A model generated the notes under the pieces. It saw nothing but the letters and a program-made list of their open reading frames with translations. It had not been told where the DNA came from and ran no database searches. Source: Maratus speciosus (lineage: Eukaryota; Arthropoda; Arachnida; Araneae; Salticidae). From it: a DNA stretch of 64,000 nucleotides. Position numbers and translations under genes: made by a program. The stretch covers positions 92,582,307 to 92,646,306 of the forward strand of contig OZ010800.1 of NCBI GenBank assembly GCA_963932465.1. Direction: 5' to 3'. Below, one piece after another: positions 33,698 to 46,374 of this stretch (within the stretch, counting starts at the first letter, position 1; every line of letters begins with the position of its first letter).

Positions 33698-33896
33698 CCC
33701 CTTAAGAGGTTAATTTTTTTGACACAAATAAGGACAATACACCATTTTATCGTATTTGCTTTATATAATCGATATATGTCTGCCATTAAATGAAGCGAGT
33801 ATTGCAGTTTATAATTAGTGGTGTAGAGCAGCTTTTAGTAACGAAACAAGCAAACTCTTCTTGCACATACGGTGAACGGGTAAAGCCGTGAAGAGG
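33698..33896. mobile_element. 199-bp TTAA-flanked MITE
   Basis: TTAA at 33694-33697 and 33897-33900. The ends are CCCCTTAAGAGG and, inverted, CCTCTTCACGGC, matching at about eight of the first ten bases. No ORF. Probably piggyBac-like, but the short and imperfect TIR makes this less certain than the 25.1-kb element. Confidence 0.55.
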
Positions 33897-33900
33897 TTAA

Positions 33901-34614
33901 AGTTGTAAAACCACGCTTTTCCGCATTTAAGAAAAATGTCCATATTTCATGCTGAAACATCTGAAACAACAGAAGAATTTTTTGAAGTATTTTCAGCTTG
34001 AAACGAAAGTTGAATTCAGTTATCCTAGGCGGTTCTCATTTATATTGTCTTGATCTTCGAAAGGAAAATCACATATTTGTCTTCATGAAGAAAGTGAACT
34101 CTCCTTCCTCGACGGGTATGATGCTCACCCGCAAGAAAAGTAACACATCTCTCAAAAATTCCTTTCGCGTTTTATTCCACTAATAGGACGGTCATAGGTG
34201 TGTCTTGCTGCACAAACAGTTTCATAAGTCTAGTTATAAAAGCAATACCTTTATTACGCTATACGTCCATTTGTGGCCGCAGAAAAGGGGTGAATTGTGT
34301 GAGGAGGTAAAATGACCCAACCCTTCAAACCTCATCCTACGTCTTCATTCTTAAGTTGTTTATAATTTTATGCACGTTTTTATTCCTGCATGCAGAGCTA
34401 AGTGCTGCTGTTTCATGTTTCTGTAAAATCCTGCCGATTTTCTTTTCCCTCTCCCGTGAAATTTACCTTTGTTGAGATGTGTCACTTTTCTTGTGGATGA
34501 GAAATTATCTTTTCTACAAGGTCAAAAAAATATTCCTGCTTATATTCTCTTATTTGAACATTTAACTGTTTATGGAAAGTTTCACAAAGGAAGAAATTGT
34601 CGGTTTAACAATAA

Positions 34615-34650
<36 letters not shown>

Positions 34651-34780
34651 GGTATGTTCGTATATGACGAATAAAAACTCCACGAGAAAATTCGAAAGTT
34701 GTTTAATAAAAATAAATAACGCAGCTAACTGCAAACTCCATTTCTAAATTAACATATCGATTTTATTATATTATTTTGTG
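33901..34780. other. Mixed composition, short inverted repeat, poly-A
   Basis: AAGAAAAGTAACACATCTC (about 34133) is matched in inverted form at about 34475-34495, with weaker similarity around it. Poly-A at 34620-34649. The 61-codon frame at 33998-34183 was not recognised. Confidence 0.4.
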
Positions 34781-36629
34781 AACTGTGATATTTATTATTA
34801 GAGCATCACAAAAAAGTAAATTTTCGAATGATTTCATTATTCCATGTACCTTTATAAAGAAAACTGTCTTGAAGGTATGTTTAATTTAATTTTACTTTAT
34901 TATGTTATGCATGAATTGAATAAGTTTAATGCAATTCGAGGACAATCTATTTTAAAAGTGAACGATATTTTTTCGAAATGATTTCGAAAATAAGAATTTG
35001 TAATTAGTATTTCGCAGAAAATTTCTAATATAGCAAAGCGGATGGGCTATATTCAAATAAATGTCGGTTGAATTTACACTGTCAGCATATTATCACTAAT
35101 TCTGAAACAGGAAATCTCTATTTGAGAATTGTTAAAATTTTAAACTCTTTATTTTTGAAAAAAAAAACTTAAAAGATTATTAATGTATTTTTTATAATTG
35201 ACAACGTGACTTTCAAAACGTGCTCTATCACAAATTTTAAAAATCAAGTTTTCTCTATCAGTCTATTCTATTGGTAAAACTATATCGAAAAACACTACAA
35301 TCTACAAAAACTAGTTTTATCGTGTATTTCTGGCATTGCAAAAATCTTGGTTTTCTGGGAAAACCAATGGGCACAGAGTTTTTTTTGTGATTTCCGAAAA
35401 TTTGCCTTTGTGGGTAAGGCGGTTTTGAAACTCATATCCTCAATTAGTTAAACATTAATTAGACATTAATTTTCCTAATTTTTTCAATAAATTTATGAAA
35501 TTATCGTATTTCGTTAACCGCTCAACATGCGCGTACATATAAAATTGAAAATTAGCAGAAACATTTTTGAAAAATGTTGTTAATTATTCACTTATTAACA
35601 TAAATGTAATTTTTTTATGATGACAAATGAACTTTATAGTTTCTGTCAAAAAAAAGGACACTATTACACAACAATTTTTGTATATTCCTTCGAGACAAAG
35701 TTTAAGACTTTCATAACATGTGATATGTTTTATTATATGTGCATTCAGAACAGCACATTCAGAATTAAGAAGATATAAGGACAACTGATTTCAAGTTCAA
35801 TTTCTATAGAAAAAAATCTTTTTAAGCAATTACCTTCGAATATTTACTAACTCCTATTATTAGAGCAGCACATAAAAAATCATTTTAAATTGAAAACATT
35901 ATTTTGAATAGTTTTGGGAAAATAATACCGTTTACTTAATATTTAATTTATTTTTATGAGGTTGAATATGTATTGCGTATGTATTAATGGATATTCAGGA
36001 TATTTGATATTTAACGTTAAAGCTGTTTTGGTTCAATAGAGAAATCAATATTTATATTATTTCGCAAAACTCTCTAGTTTCATCTGCGGAATGGCTTGCA
36101 ATCGATTTAATATTCGTTAAATTTGTACTTTAAGATGGATTTTCATACGTCTCAAAATTCAATTTCAATATTTTCTCTCATATAACTTTTAAAGATATGA
36201 TCAATTTTTTAAGACACCTCATTTTTTTTCTGAAATATGTTACAGAAACTTATGGTTTCTTGTTAAATTCTCCAAATGAACCTTTCGCTATATAAATATT
36301 ACAAGTCACCTATAGTAATAAAAACGGTTTATATGTGCATACATTTAAAGCACTTACAAACGTTTGTCATAAAATTGACATTCAAAGAGAAAAAATATTT
36401 TTTCCCGAAGACCCTGTTACTACATAATTAATTCGATGGTATATCTAACTGCATAAAAGCATTGTAAAAGTTAATAACTAGAGATGTGCTTCGCAGGATA
36501 TTTACGAGTTGTTAAAATAGCACTTCCAAAAAGTTAACTATCAGACGCCATGTGACACTTGTTTCTATACTAAAAGTAATATTTAACGCATTTATGTGTG
36601 GAACAGATTTAATAATCATGCTTATAGAC

Positions 36630-36669
<40 letters not shown>

Positions 36670-38700
36670 TATATATCGATATTCAGAAATATTTATATTA
36701 ACGGTTTAAACCTTTTAAACCGATTGACATCAGACAGAAACATTTTGAAAGATACATGCTTAAATGATACGTCATTGCTGTGAAACAGGGTTATCCCGTG
36801 AGTCTGGTTAAAAATATGGCGTATAATTATATAATAACTTGCAGGAACAGAAGTGAACTGGTACCATTACTCGAAGCATGTGGTTTACGGAAAGTAGTGG
36901 AAACACATCGCTTTTGAAACTGATTGATTTCGGTCGGTCGGTTTCATTTTGTTTAATCTTGTTTCTTTCGTTTTTTCTGTATGGTCTCGACAGGTAAATC
37001 TGGGGAATGTTTCATGATTAAAAACAGCTTTAACCCTGCATTGGCGTGTCATAAGCCACGCAACCTCTCTCCATGTTTAGTTAGTTATTTGTCTTGTTTC
37101 TTACGGTTGATTTTGTTCAAGTTTAAGTTGGTTATGTTGGTTTCTTAAAGATAATTCATTATGTTAAAATATATTTCTTTTTGTATGGTTCAGCTAATAT
37201 TGTACTTCAATTAAAGTTTAGTCTGTGGTAATGTTTGAAATTACTTTTGGAATCTTTTAACACTATATATATATATATATATATATATGTAGATGGTTCT
37301 TTTTTATAAATTTCATTGAAATGTCTTTCAATGTTTTATTGAAGTTTTATATAAAACATTATAAAACATTTCCTTATTTAATTTTAAATAATTTTATCAA
37401 GTTACGTATGACCTTTGTATCATTCATAGGTTTTTAGAATACATTTTTTGGAAGTTAATTTGAATGTATTTCGTGAAACCTAAACGAAGACATTTGTCTT
37501 GTTTGCAATTAATACAGCTAAGTTTCAAAACTAAAATAATATAATTTTGATTCCAGTACTATAACATTTGTAAATTTGTATAATACCTGCCAAGCAATTT
37601 ATATGTAACTAAACTCTTACTCTGAATATCTTTCTTTCCTTTATATCATGTAGATAATATCATCAGGTATCATCATTTATACTTAGAAATATAAACAACT
37701 TAGGAAGACAGGTAAACTCTATAATGGAAAAACTCCATTAAAGAAAATAAATGAGTGTTATGCCTTAATTTAAGGGAATGTATTGAAATTAAATTACTTT
37801 TTATAAATATTGTTGAATCCATAATTAGTAGGTACATCTCATTGAATAAATACAAACAGAAAAATCCATTTCAAATTGTCTTTCTGCACTAAAATTTTGT
37901 ACTAAATATAATTTTGTCAGAAAATAATTCTAATTAATATTATAATTATAGCATCAAATAAGACAAAAATCGAATGAATGGGCGATTTTGAATAAAGCGA
38001 TTTTTATTAAACATGAATCTAGAAATATTATGTTAAGTTAGACAATTTTTCATAAATTTTGCGGATATTAGTTTTATATTAGAGCAGTTATTTCAATAGG
38101 AAAATTAATACTTACGTATTTCGTAAAACAATACATAGCTATATAATACGAACGGCTTAAAATCGATTTAATATTAGTTAGAATTTTACTGCAAGAATGA
38201 ATTTCATCAAATGAGAAAGGTTTTTATTTGAAAAACATACAGCTTTATTTAAAAACACAAAACCTATTTAATTTTTTGCAAAAATAACATTTAATGGTTA
38301 CCACATTACAAGTGATTCTCTGGCTTTTGCATCATTTCCAAAATATATTTTAGGAAATTACGGTATGTAAGTAATTATCTAAATGAGTCCTTATAAATAT
38401 TATAAGTCATCTAAAGAAATAAAATCAGCTTCATATATGTAAGCGTTTATAATCATGCATTTACATGTGTTTGACTGAAAAAATTACTTTTCAATGGAAA
38501 ACAGTATTATTAAGATTGAAATACTACCGAAAATAATACGTAATTTCAAAGGGGAATTTCGCTCGTTAATTGAAATATCGTTTACTGAATATGTATTTAG
38601 AGCAGCAATTTCAATAAAAGTTACAATAATATCCCATTTGAGACTTTTTTTTACGTTGAAAGTAAGCGATAATATGGAAAAATTGCTATAATTATTACGC
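34781..38700. repeat. Old, diverged dispersed direct repeats
   Basis: The word ATTAGAGCA(T/G)CA or ATTAGAGCAG recurs at about 34798, 35861, 38078 and 38599. A longer pair, about 36030-36400 and 38090-38470, shares GGCTT-(A/C)AATCGATTTAATATT, then AAATGA-CC-TTATAAATATTA and AAGTCA-CTA-AG-AATAAAA, in the same order and orientation about 2070 bases apart. (AT)n runs are at 36633-36665 and 37267-37288. No gene is recognised. The whole stretch looks like an old repeat-derived region. Confidence 0.5.
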
Positions 38701-38970
38701 TTACATCATATAAAAAAATTAAATGCGTTGTTTTAAATAACAAAGTTTTTTAAAAAGGATTTTATTTAGAATAATTCTCTTAATTTGCGCATCAACAGTA
38801 TAAGCAATCACATGTTTTTAGAACAAATTCTTATGAAATTTCATAACGTTTTTACCAAAAATCAATTGAAAAAACAGAATTTGTAATAAGGAATGGGAAA
38901 TTAATTTTTAATTGTATGAGTAGATATTTTTAGAGTGCATATCGTTTAAAATTAATTATCTTTTTATTTT

Positions 38971-39912
38971 AGGGTTCCGAACTTAAATGTAAAACTGAAC
39001 CATTATAAGATCACTCGCGTGTGTCTGTCCGTCTGTCACAGCCGTTTTTCTCAAAAAAAAAACAATACGAAAGGTAGTAAGCTCAAACTTGGCAGAGTTA
39101 AAGTCTATTGATCCACATATTTATAGATTATTAGACATTCACAAATATTTTAGAGAAAAATTTAGGCGGTTAATAAGGTTACTTTAAAATATATATATCG
39201 TTTGGGGTATCGTTCGTCAGATCTCGTAGTATCGAACTGAAAGAAAAAAAATATTTTTTTTAATTTTAGGTTTTATATTTTAAGAGATATCTTAGAAAAT
39301 GTGCTGCAAAAATATGCCCCTCCCGCTATTTTCCAATCTACTGAAACCAATATTATGAAACATTTGAGGGTAGTAGGAGTGATTTAAATCTTATAGGAAA
39401 ACTGGAACGATTATCCTAGGTCAAACTTGGTCACATAGTTTCGAGTAAACCGCATTTTCCCCTTATACATAAATTTTCATTTGCACTGGAGGTAGTTCTC
39501 AACGCGAAATCATCTAAGGATTTTTAACAATGGTTTCTGAAACAATCTGCCTGTTATTAGTCAAGATATTAAGTAGAAATATATCTGTAAAAGCGCGGCA
39601 CCGACTGAGGCAGCAGCTTTGCAACTTTGTTATCTCTTTTCGAAACTCGCTTGGCTGAATGCGAAGTTTAAACTTTTTACAAGGTCTTTGTTTTAGGTAA
39701 GGTGAACTATACTGATAAATAGTTACCGTTTTTCTTTCTAATTGAATGCAGTTATTGAAGGCGATTATAAAAAAATAATAATTCATAGAATAATTCTGAA
39801 ATTTTTACGAAGTCCTATATTTCTTTTAGCAAAGATATTTTTGTAACACTGCAGATACTAAATAATAAATTATCGTACGGAACTCTTTCTACACGAGTAA
39901 AACTCGCATTTG
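38971..39912 (+). mobile_element. ~940-bp arthropod repeat, AGGGTTCCG ... CGGAACTC ends
   Basis: It begins AGGGTTCCGAAC, then GTGTCTGTCCGTCTGTCACA and CTCAAACTTGGCAGAG, and ends with CGTACGGAACTCTTTCTACA followed by CGAGTAAAACTCGCATTTG. The same start (GGGTTCCGTA...), the CTGTCCGTC-TGTCACAGCC block and the end (GTACGGAACCCT...CGAGT-CGACTCGCA-TTGG) belong to a repeat that I remember as very common in Lepidoptera and other arthropods. The first and last dozen bases are imperfect inverted repeats. No intact ORF is seen. Confidence 0.6.
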
Positions 39913-40164
39913 AATGATTATTTTAAATAAACCAACAACTTTATAAACACATTATCACAAGAGTTATACATTTTCATCAAATTAGGTATTTCAATCTATA
40001 CATTGTAACATATGTGTTGTCTTAAATCATTATTCCTTTAGCAAAAAATAACATTCAGGTTTTGGCAATTAGCAAAAACAAAAACTTAATTTCACAAATA
40101 AGGTAATAGCACCGCCATGTAACTTGGATTGATTAAATAATGCCTGATTTATAATCCGATAAAC
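39913..40164. other. AT-rich spacer
   Basis: Nothing recognised. Confidence 0.4.
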
Positions 40165-40574
40165 TAGGAGTGCACAACCTTTTTAAGAGAAGGGCACTTA
40201 CAAAAATGTCTGGATTGTCGAGGGCCAGATCAATAACACAGATATATCTATTTCGGAGAGGTGATCTGAGGCATATAATAGGATAAACACATGGTTTCAG
40301 AGGGGGCGGGGGAGTTTTATCTTCCCAGTCTTACCCAGGTTCCCCTACCCAGTCAACATATCTAATTTAATTGGCAAGGTTATACCAACAGTTTACGTTT
40401 GTATATGTAACAGAGATATAGCAAGGATTATTTTCAGGTAGTGATAATATTCCTTAACTTTGTTCGGGAGAGTACAAATTTTGCTTTATTAAAAGTGCGA
40501 AAATACAAACATAGCCATGAAAGTGGTTAGTGTCGAAAAAAAAATGAGAGCTTTATAAATGAACGGGGGAGGAG

Positions 40575-42150
40575 GAGCCGATCAACGAAATTTGATATTT
40601 TTCTGCACCCAGTCAACGAAACACGCTATTTTCAATTTTTCCGTGCCTTATAGCACAAAATTCGAAATTTATCCGAAGCCGTTCAACAGAATTTGCGATT
40701 TTGCAGCTCCTGATCGACAAAATTTGTGATTTTTCCGCTTCCGATCAATGGGAATTGCAATTTTTCCGCGCCTGATTAACGGAACTCGCGATTTTTCCAT
40801 GTCCTATCAACGATATTCGCTATTAAATGACTCTGACAAAATTTGTAATTTTAGCGTCATTAATTCTTGATCGTCAACGCGATCTTTCCGAGCCCAATCG
40901 ACAAAACACGCGATTTTCCCGTGCCGATTGACGAAAATTACGATTTTCCCCGCCTGATTGACAAAATTCGCAATTTTTTCGCACCCGATCAACGAAATTC
41001 GCAATTTTCCACGCCCTGTTAACGATATTCGCAATTAACTGACTCGGACAAAATTTGAATTTTTTTCCGCAACCGATCAGAGAGATCTGTCTGCGCCTGA
41101 TCGACAAAACCCCACTAAAAAATTCTGTAGGAAATCTGTAGATAATTGGCCCACAAATCTGTAAAAAATCTGCAGGTAATTGGCCCATTTCTACATATAT
41201 TTTTAAGAATAACTTTTAAAATTCTGCAGATATTTTTCAGGTGAAGCTAAATCTTCAAAATTTCAACAGATTTCTTCAGATAATCTTAAGATTATTTTTA
41301 GTGGGGAATTCGCAATGTTTCCGCACCTGATCAACGAAATTTGCCATTTTTCCTCACGAAATTCGCGATATTTCCCGCGGTAAATTGGCAAAATTCGAGA
41401 TTTTTTTCTCTCAATAAACTGACGAATCTCACGACTTTTCCGCAGCCGATCATCAAAATTTGCAATTTTCCGCGTATCATCGACAAAATTCACGATGTTT
41501 CAGTGTCCGATTAACGAAATTTTATTTTTCCGGAACTGATCGACAAAACTTACGATTTTCCGTGCCAAGTAGACGAAATTTGTTGTTTTTCCGCGTTCCA
41601 TCGACAAAATTTGTCATTTTTGTTTGCCTGATCGACGAAATTTGCGATTTTTTTGACGCCCGATCGACAAAATTTGCGATTTTTCCGTGCCAAGTAGACG
41701 AAATTTGTTGTTTTTCCGCGTTCCATCGACAAAATTTGTCATTTTTGTTTGCCTGATCGACGAAATTTGTGATTTTTTTGACGCCCGATCGACAAAATTT
41801 GCGATTTTTCCGAGCCTGAAAGACAAAATTTTGTGATTTTTCCGTAACCAAGCGACGAATTTGGATTTTTACGAGCCATATCAACGAAAATTGCAATTCT
41901 TAACTGACTGAGAAATTTGCAATTTTTTTTCCAGGCAAATTGATGAAATTCGCGATTTTTTCTTGCGATAAACTGAAAAAAACTCACAATTTTTTCGCAG
42001 TCGATTATCAAAAATTTGTAATTTTTCCGCGCATCATGGACAAAATTTGCGATTTTTCTGGGCCCAATAAACGAAATTTGCGATTTAACCTCGCCTGATT
42101 GACAAAATGCGCGATTCTTTGTTCCTTATTGATTCAATTTGCAATTTTTC
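40575..42150 (-). repeat. ~31-bp minisatellite with a 125-bp higher-order unit
   Basis: Units alternate RRATCGACRAAATTTGYGAT and TTTTCCGYRCC. At 41561-41685 and 41686-41810 a block of four units (about 125 bases) is repeated nearly exactly, starting at CGTGCCAAGTAGACGAAATT. The unit length is not a multiple of three, so stacked minus-strand frames (up to 124 codons, with FVDRA-KIANF-like repeats) arise in all three phases. I do not regard these as genes. Confidence 0.9.
41110..41306. mobile_element. 197-bp MITE nested in the minisatellite, TIR CCCCACTAAAAAT
   Basis: The array stops at CGACAAAA and resumes at AATTCGCAATG. Between them the sequence starts CCCCACTAAAAAAT and ends ATTTTTAGTGGGG, a 12-13-base TIR. 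The interior has repeated AATCTGTAG-AAT/AATTGGCCCA words. No coding. The target duplication is unclear. Confidence 0.8.
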
Positions 42151-42458
42151 GTAACATACTCTTTTGATTTTTTTTCTTTTTACTATCGGTACATCTAAGT
42201 TTTATGTTCTAAATCTGTATACTTTAACAATGAAGCAGCCTTTTTTTTTATGCCATTTAAAGTAATGGGATTTAATATCAAGTACCTACTTCAAGAAACA
42301 ATATAGGACTAAATAAAATCAGAACATGAAATGTAATATTCCATATTGATTCAATCACAAAATACACAATAGGAATTTTAAAATTCTGACTGTTTTACAT
42401 AAAAGACAAAATAATAATAATATGATGTTACAGGCTAAAAAATATACATTTTATTTAA
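42151..42458. other. AT-rich spacer
   Basis: Nothing recognised apart from T-rich runs. Confidence 0.4.
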
Positions 42459-43148
42459 GGGGACGTTAATTTTTTTTCATCATAGAGATATGAAATTTTG
42501 TGGGAATATACATTTCACCAGAAGTATATAGAACATCTTAAAAGAAACTTTCAATCTTATTGTAATTTTAATATTTTTTTAAATAAAATTTTAAACCGAA
42601 ATTCTAAAATGCTCCATGCGTCATATTTTTTTCAGATATTTACTCGATTTTTCATTTTAATCACTTAAAACTCTAATACAAAGAAATCTGTGAATCTATT
42701 TTTAAATTCCTTGAATAGTTAATATTTTAGAGGTTTTTTTCTGAATTCAGTACTGATTTTCATCAAAAAATTTCCCCGTTAAAAATCAAATTTAACTGTC
42801 TTAACAAAGTTGAATTTTAAAATGCATACACAGTTTCTTTGTAAGAAATATCAAGATTCTTCCTTATCAATTTCATGAACTTTGATCCAAAATTATGACG
42901 CATGACGCATTTCAAGTATCTAAAATCGTTGAAAAATCAGTTTTGAGAGAAACAGATTTAAAGTATAATGAAGGGCCGAAAAATTGTCCGTGTACAAAAT
43001 TCAAAATCTTGTAACTTCGCAAAAAAAATCGCATTTGCATGCTGTTTCGTTTCAAATGGTTCAGAAAAAAAAACTGGAATAATAATATGTATAAAAATAA
43101 TTTTCGAATTTGAATCGGTTATTATCCAAATAAAGGAAGACGGTCCCC
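42459..43148. mobile_element. 690-bp TTAA-flanked element, GGGGACGTTAA ends
   Basis: TTAA lies on both sides (42455-42458 and 43149-43152). The left end is GGGGACGTTAAT; the right end inverted is GGGGACCGTCTT. The TIR is short (GGGGAC, then imperfect). Interior words GCTCCATGCGTCATA and TTATGACGCATGACGCA (near 42610 and 42890) lie in inverted orientation. The similar GGGGACG start of the 27.7-kb foldback element suggests one family. No transposase is present. Confidence 0.7.
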
Positions 43149-43267
43149 TTAACTGTTCATAGTACATTCGACCTGCAATTCCCGCGGTTATCGTCAGAGA
43201 ATATATTTATTATCAATTGCTGTTCATAGACGTCACTTCGTTTGAACAAAACTTCAAAAAATCGATA

Positions 43268-44325
43268 AGGTTACTTGGGGCAACTGGGCCATGATTTTAC
43301 AATGTGACTTTGGAGCTTCTGACTCTTTAGCTTCAAAAAGCTAATGTTCATTTGAATTAAAGTCTAAACTTCTGTAAATGTTAGGTTCCCTCTATCAGAC
43401 AGAGATGCTCAAAATTACATTTTAATATTTAAAAATATGAAAATATGCATATTTCATCTTTCTTTCCTCATGGGTCCAGTTGGGGGTAAATGGACCATGA
43501 GGGTCTATCTTCCACATGCGTTCATTTTTTTTTTATATGGGATATCAGGGTTTGAAAAAGTGTACACAACTTAAAAAAATTTAAACCATGCAGATCATGT
43601 AAATTATATGTCAATAAAGAACGTTGTAAATGAAACCTTTGCTGTCAATGTGTCAAAAAAATGCACTAAAAGTGAAAATATTAGATTTATTTACACGAAA
43701 AACATAAAAATTAAGTAAGTATTTATGTACTTTAGCATAGGTAATAAGTATAAAAGTCACATGGGTATTTTAAGGAAAAAAATATCAAGGAAAATCTATG
43801 AACAAACGGTTACGTTGCATTCGTAAAATGTTGAAATAATTTAATGACATCAGTATTTACAAGAGAATCTATTTGAAAACAAGTAAAAGTATATTTTCGC
43901 GTACTTAATAAAGGTGAAATTTTCATTATAAAATCCCGCTGCCAACGTTGCAATTATAAATTAAAATTATGAGATGCCATAACGGCATTACCGCCTCTCA
44001 AGGGGTCAAGAAATTTGGTTTGATACCACCCAATATGCCTTTTTAAAAATTTTATTACATAATTTTAATAAGGTATTCAGTAATTTTCTTTATTGTGAGC
44101 AAAAAACAATGGAGAAAGTTACTTCCCATTGTAAGAGAAACTCTAAAAAATTATTTATAACTATTGGGGTAACTGGATCCAGCATGGTCCAGTTACCCCG
44201 TATACATGTCCCAGTTACCCCATTCTTGAAAAATTGATGGGGTAACTGGGTCACCGGACTTACATTTGAAACATGATGTAAATAGGTATAGATACCTAAT
44301 AATATTAACTTAGTTTTATATGCCT

Positions 44326-44363
<38 letters not shown>

Positions 44364-44634
44364 TTGTTTCATAAAAGCGCTTACAGTATTTTAATAAAAA
44401 GCTGAGGAAGTTCAACCAAATTCGCGTTGTTTTTAAAAAAAAAAGAAGCGTAAATTTTCGACAAACTATCACAGCAAAGAGAGAGTTATGATTGAGTTGA
44501 CACATGTTGTTTTAGGAATTAGAGGTTAAGGGGCATTGTTCACAAAAGCTAAAACTTAAAATACATCAACTGTTTTTCTTATAAAATAGCCTATGGCCCA
44601 GTTACCTCGTGGGTCCAGTTACCCCAACTAACCT
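43268..44634. mobile_element. 1.37-kb TA-flanked TIR element with GGGGTAACTGGRCC words
   Basis: The left end AGGTTACTTGGGGCAACTGG is matched by the inverted right end AGGTTAGTTGGGGTAACTGG, with TA at 43266-43267 and 44635-44636. The word GGGGTAACTGG or its complement also occurs internally near 44167, 44190, 44212 and 44239, and TCCAGTTGGGGGTAAATGGACC at 43476, giving subterminal repeats of the kind bound by transposases. A poly-A is at 44332-44360. No transposase frame is present. Confidence 0.8.
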
Positions 44635-44636
44635 TA

Positions 44637-45813
44637 CTTGATTTTATTTATTTATTTTTTTTTCCTTGTAGCATCTATATAATTATTATTCGTCTCATGT
44701 AAAACAGTGAGGTTTTTAAAGTTCAAATTGTGTATTTTGTAATTTAGAACTTTTATTGAACACTTATAAAAAACATTGAACGAATAAAAAATTAATAGAA
44801 TAGCTCAATTAACTAAAGTACAAGTGAAAGTTTACGCTATAGGTTTTATCTGTATTGTATATCAGAGCGGCACTTTAAAAGAAATTTTTGTATCAATCCG
44901 CTGTTCTCCAATTTATTATGAAAGGTATTCGAATTGCATATATTTTTATCAAATTTTAAATGATTGTATACATTTACACATTATTTGTATATGCAATGAT
45001 GAGGTAGCGGGTTGAGTTCTTTTAAATGTTATAGATGTTTTTCTTATTCATTGGATCAAAAACAGAATTAACGTTTTGTTTTTGGTTTAATGAGTTTAAC
45101 GCGCATTTGTTTCTTAGTGAATTTAGTATTTGATAAAAAATATTGTTGGAATGTATTTTTTCAAATTAAATACAAAAGAAGACTTTTTATTTGATGCATA
45201 TATATATATATATATGTAATAATAAGTAAAGTAATGATATTCCAGGTGATATTGTCCTGGATGATGGTTAAGATGGGATGAGAAATTGACTCGGGAACCT
45301 TTATGCGAATCGAACTCATTTATTAGGCGCCCATCATACATCTGATTCGCGAGTCGATCGCCGGTCCCGGAGCCAACAGCGTAGATTTTGGGAGGTTACA
45401 TGGCCGTAAGTTTAGCTAGCCTCTCAAATAGCCAAATTCCATCTTTCTTCGCTCGTGTTCTGGGTAATATGCTGAAGATTCTAATATTTTCCAGCAGAGG
45501 GCAGAATTGTTAATTTGGGAGGAACATTTAATTTAATCGGTTCATTAAGTTTTGATTGATCTGTGGTCAAGGCCAGCACAATTCCCAGGGACTGTGACGT
45601 ATCAGCCCTACCCACAGATGCCTGCAAAAAGCGCTTAGATTAGCAGTTTCACTCTTAAAGAATCGTCTAAAATGATATCTGAAAGTAGTAAGATGTATTG
45701 CTGAGAAACAAAGTTACAAGGGGTAAAACTGGTTTTAGAATAAGATTTAAAGTTAAAAGAAAGAGACTTCGGATTTTAATTTAAATTTTTGGAGTTTTAA
45801 AGGCTTTTTATCC

Positions 45814-45866
<53 letters not shown>

Positions 45867-46328
45867 GTATTTAATTATTTAGAAAATGAAAACTTTTCTT
45901 ACTATATTATAATGTAACTTCTAACTGTAAGTGTAACATTTATAAGGAAATTTATTTTCGAAATTATACCTTATATGCACTAAAATAATATATTTTTTAC
46001 TTAACATAAAAACAATACCTGTGTTTAATAATTATATTTTTTATATAAGATACGGAAATCGAACCCAATCTTGTCAGTTAGAGAATATAATGATAAAAAT
46101 AATAAAACTGAAAAATCTTATAATTTATTAACATTTTATGTATATTTTTTAGATTGCATACTAATAATACTAAAAATCAGTTATATATATATTTTTATTA
46201 TCTGGCTTTCAACAAAGGAGTTTGTACTTAATGACTGTCAACGAGTATATTTAGGAGAAATGCTTAGATTTTTATACTTTTTTCCCTGGAATCGGATCGT
46301 TATGGTAATTTTCCAAGAAGAACTAAAG
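44637..46328. other. AT-rich with a GC-richer patch 45240-45660 and (AT)n
   Basis: 45285-45400 contains a B-box-like GAGTTCGATTCGC on the minus strand and paired GCGAATC words, so it may be a SINE remnant, but no A box is clear. (AT)n at 45199-45216 and 45819-45862. The 86-codon frame at 46071-46331 has no domain. Confidence 0.45.
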
Positions 46329-46374
46329 TAGGGATGCACAACCTGTGGCCCTCGGTGAATTAACGTGTGGTTTG

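Larger units (their letters stand above)
40165..42150 (-). mobile_element. hAT-like element 1 with ~31-bp minisatellite core (right end lost)
   Basis: The left end TAGGAGTGCACAACCTTTTT is hAT-like and matches the right end of the element at 46329-47917 in inverted orientation. Subterminal text (AACAGTTTACGTTTGTATAT, GTGATAATATTCC, a GGAGGAGCCGATCAACG join) is also shared. The core (about 40575-42150) is an array of CGATCGACAAAATTTGCGAT, then TTTTCCGYGCC-like units. No TIR is visible at the right end, so that terminus is lost or decayed. A MITE interrupts the array at 41110-41306. Confidence 0.75.

Noticed and set aside
36838..36900. Possible short exon after TAACTTGCAG (peptide ELVPLLEACGLRK)
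   Set aside because: Acceptor-like site and about 20 good codons, but too short, with a stop soon after and no partner exon.
41522..42011. Stacked minus-strand frames of 70-124 codons with repeated FVDRA-KIANF peptides
   Set aside because: Produced by a ~31-bp minisatellite read in three phases. The same occurs on the plus strand at 46.6-47.3 kb.
40575..42150. CRISPR-like array
   Set aside because: Repeats are contiguous, diverged and without spacers, and lie inside a hAT-like element in eukaryotic DNA.
44305..44505. 66-codon minus frame with a poly-Phe run
   Set aside because: Formed by a poly-A tract inside a TIR element.
45285..45400. tRNA/SINE head on the minus strand
   Set aside because: A B-box-like GAGTTCGATTCGC is present, but no A box or cloverleaf can be drawn.
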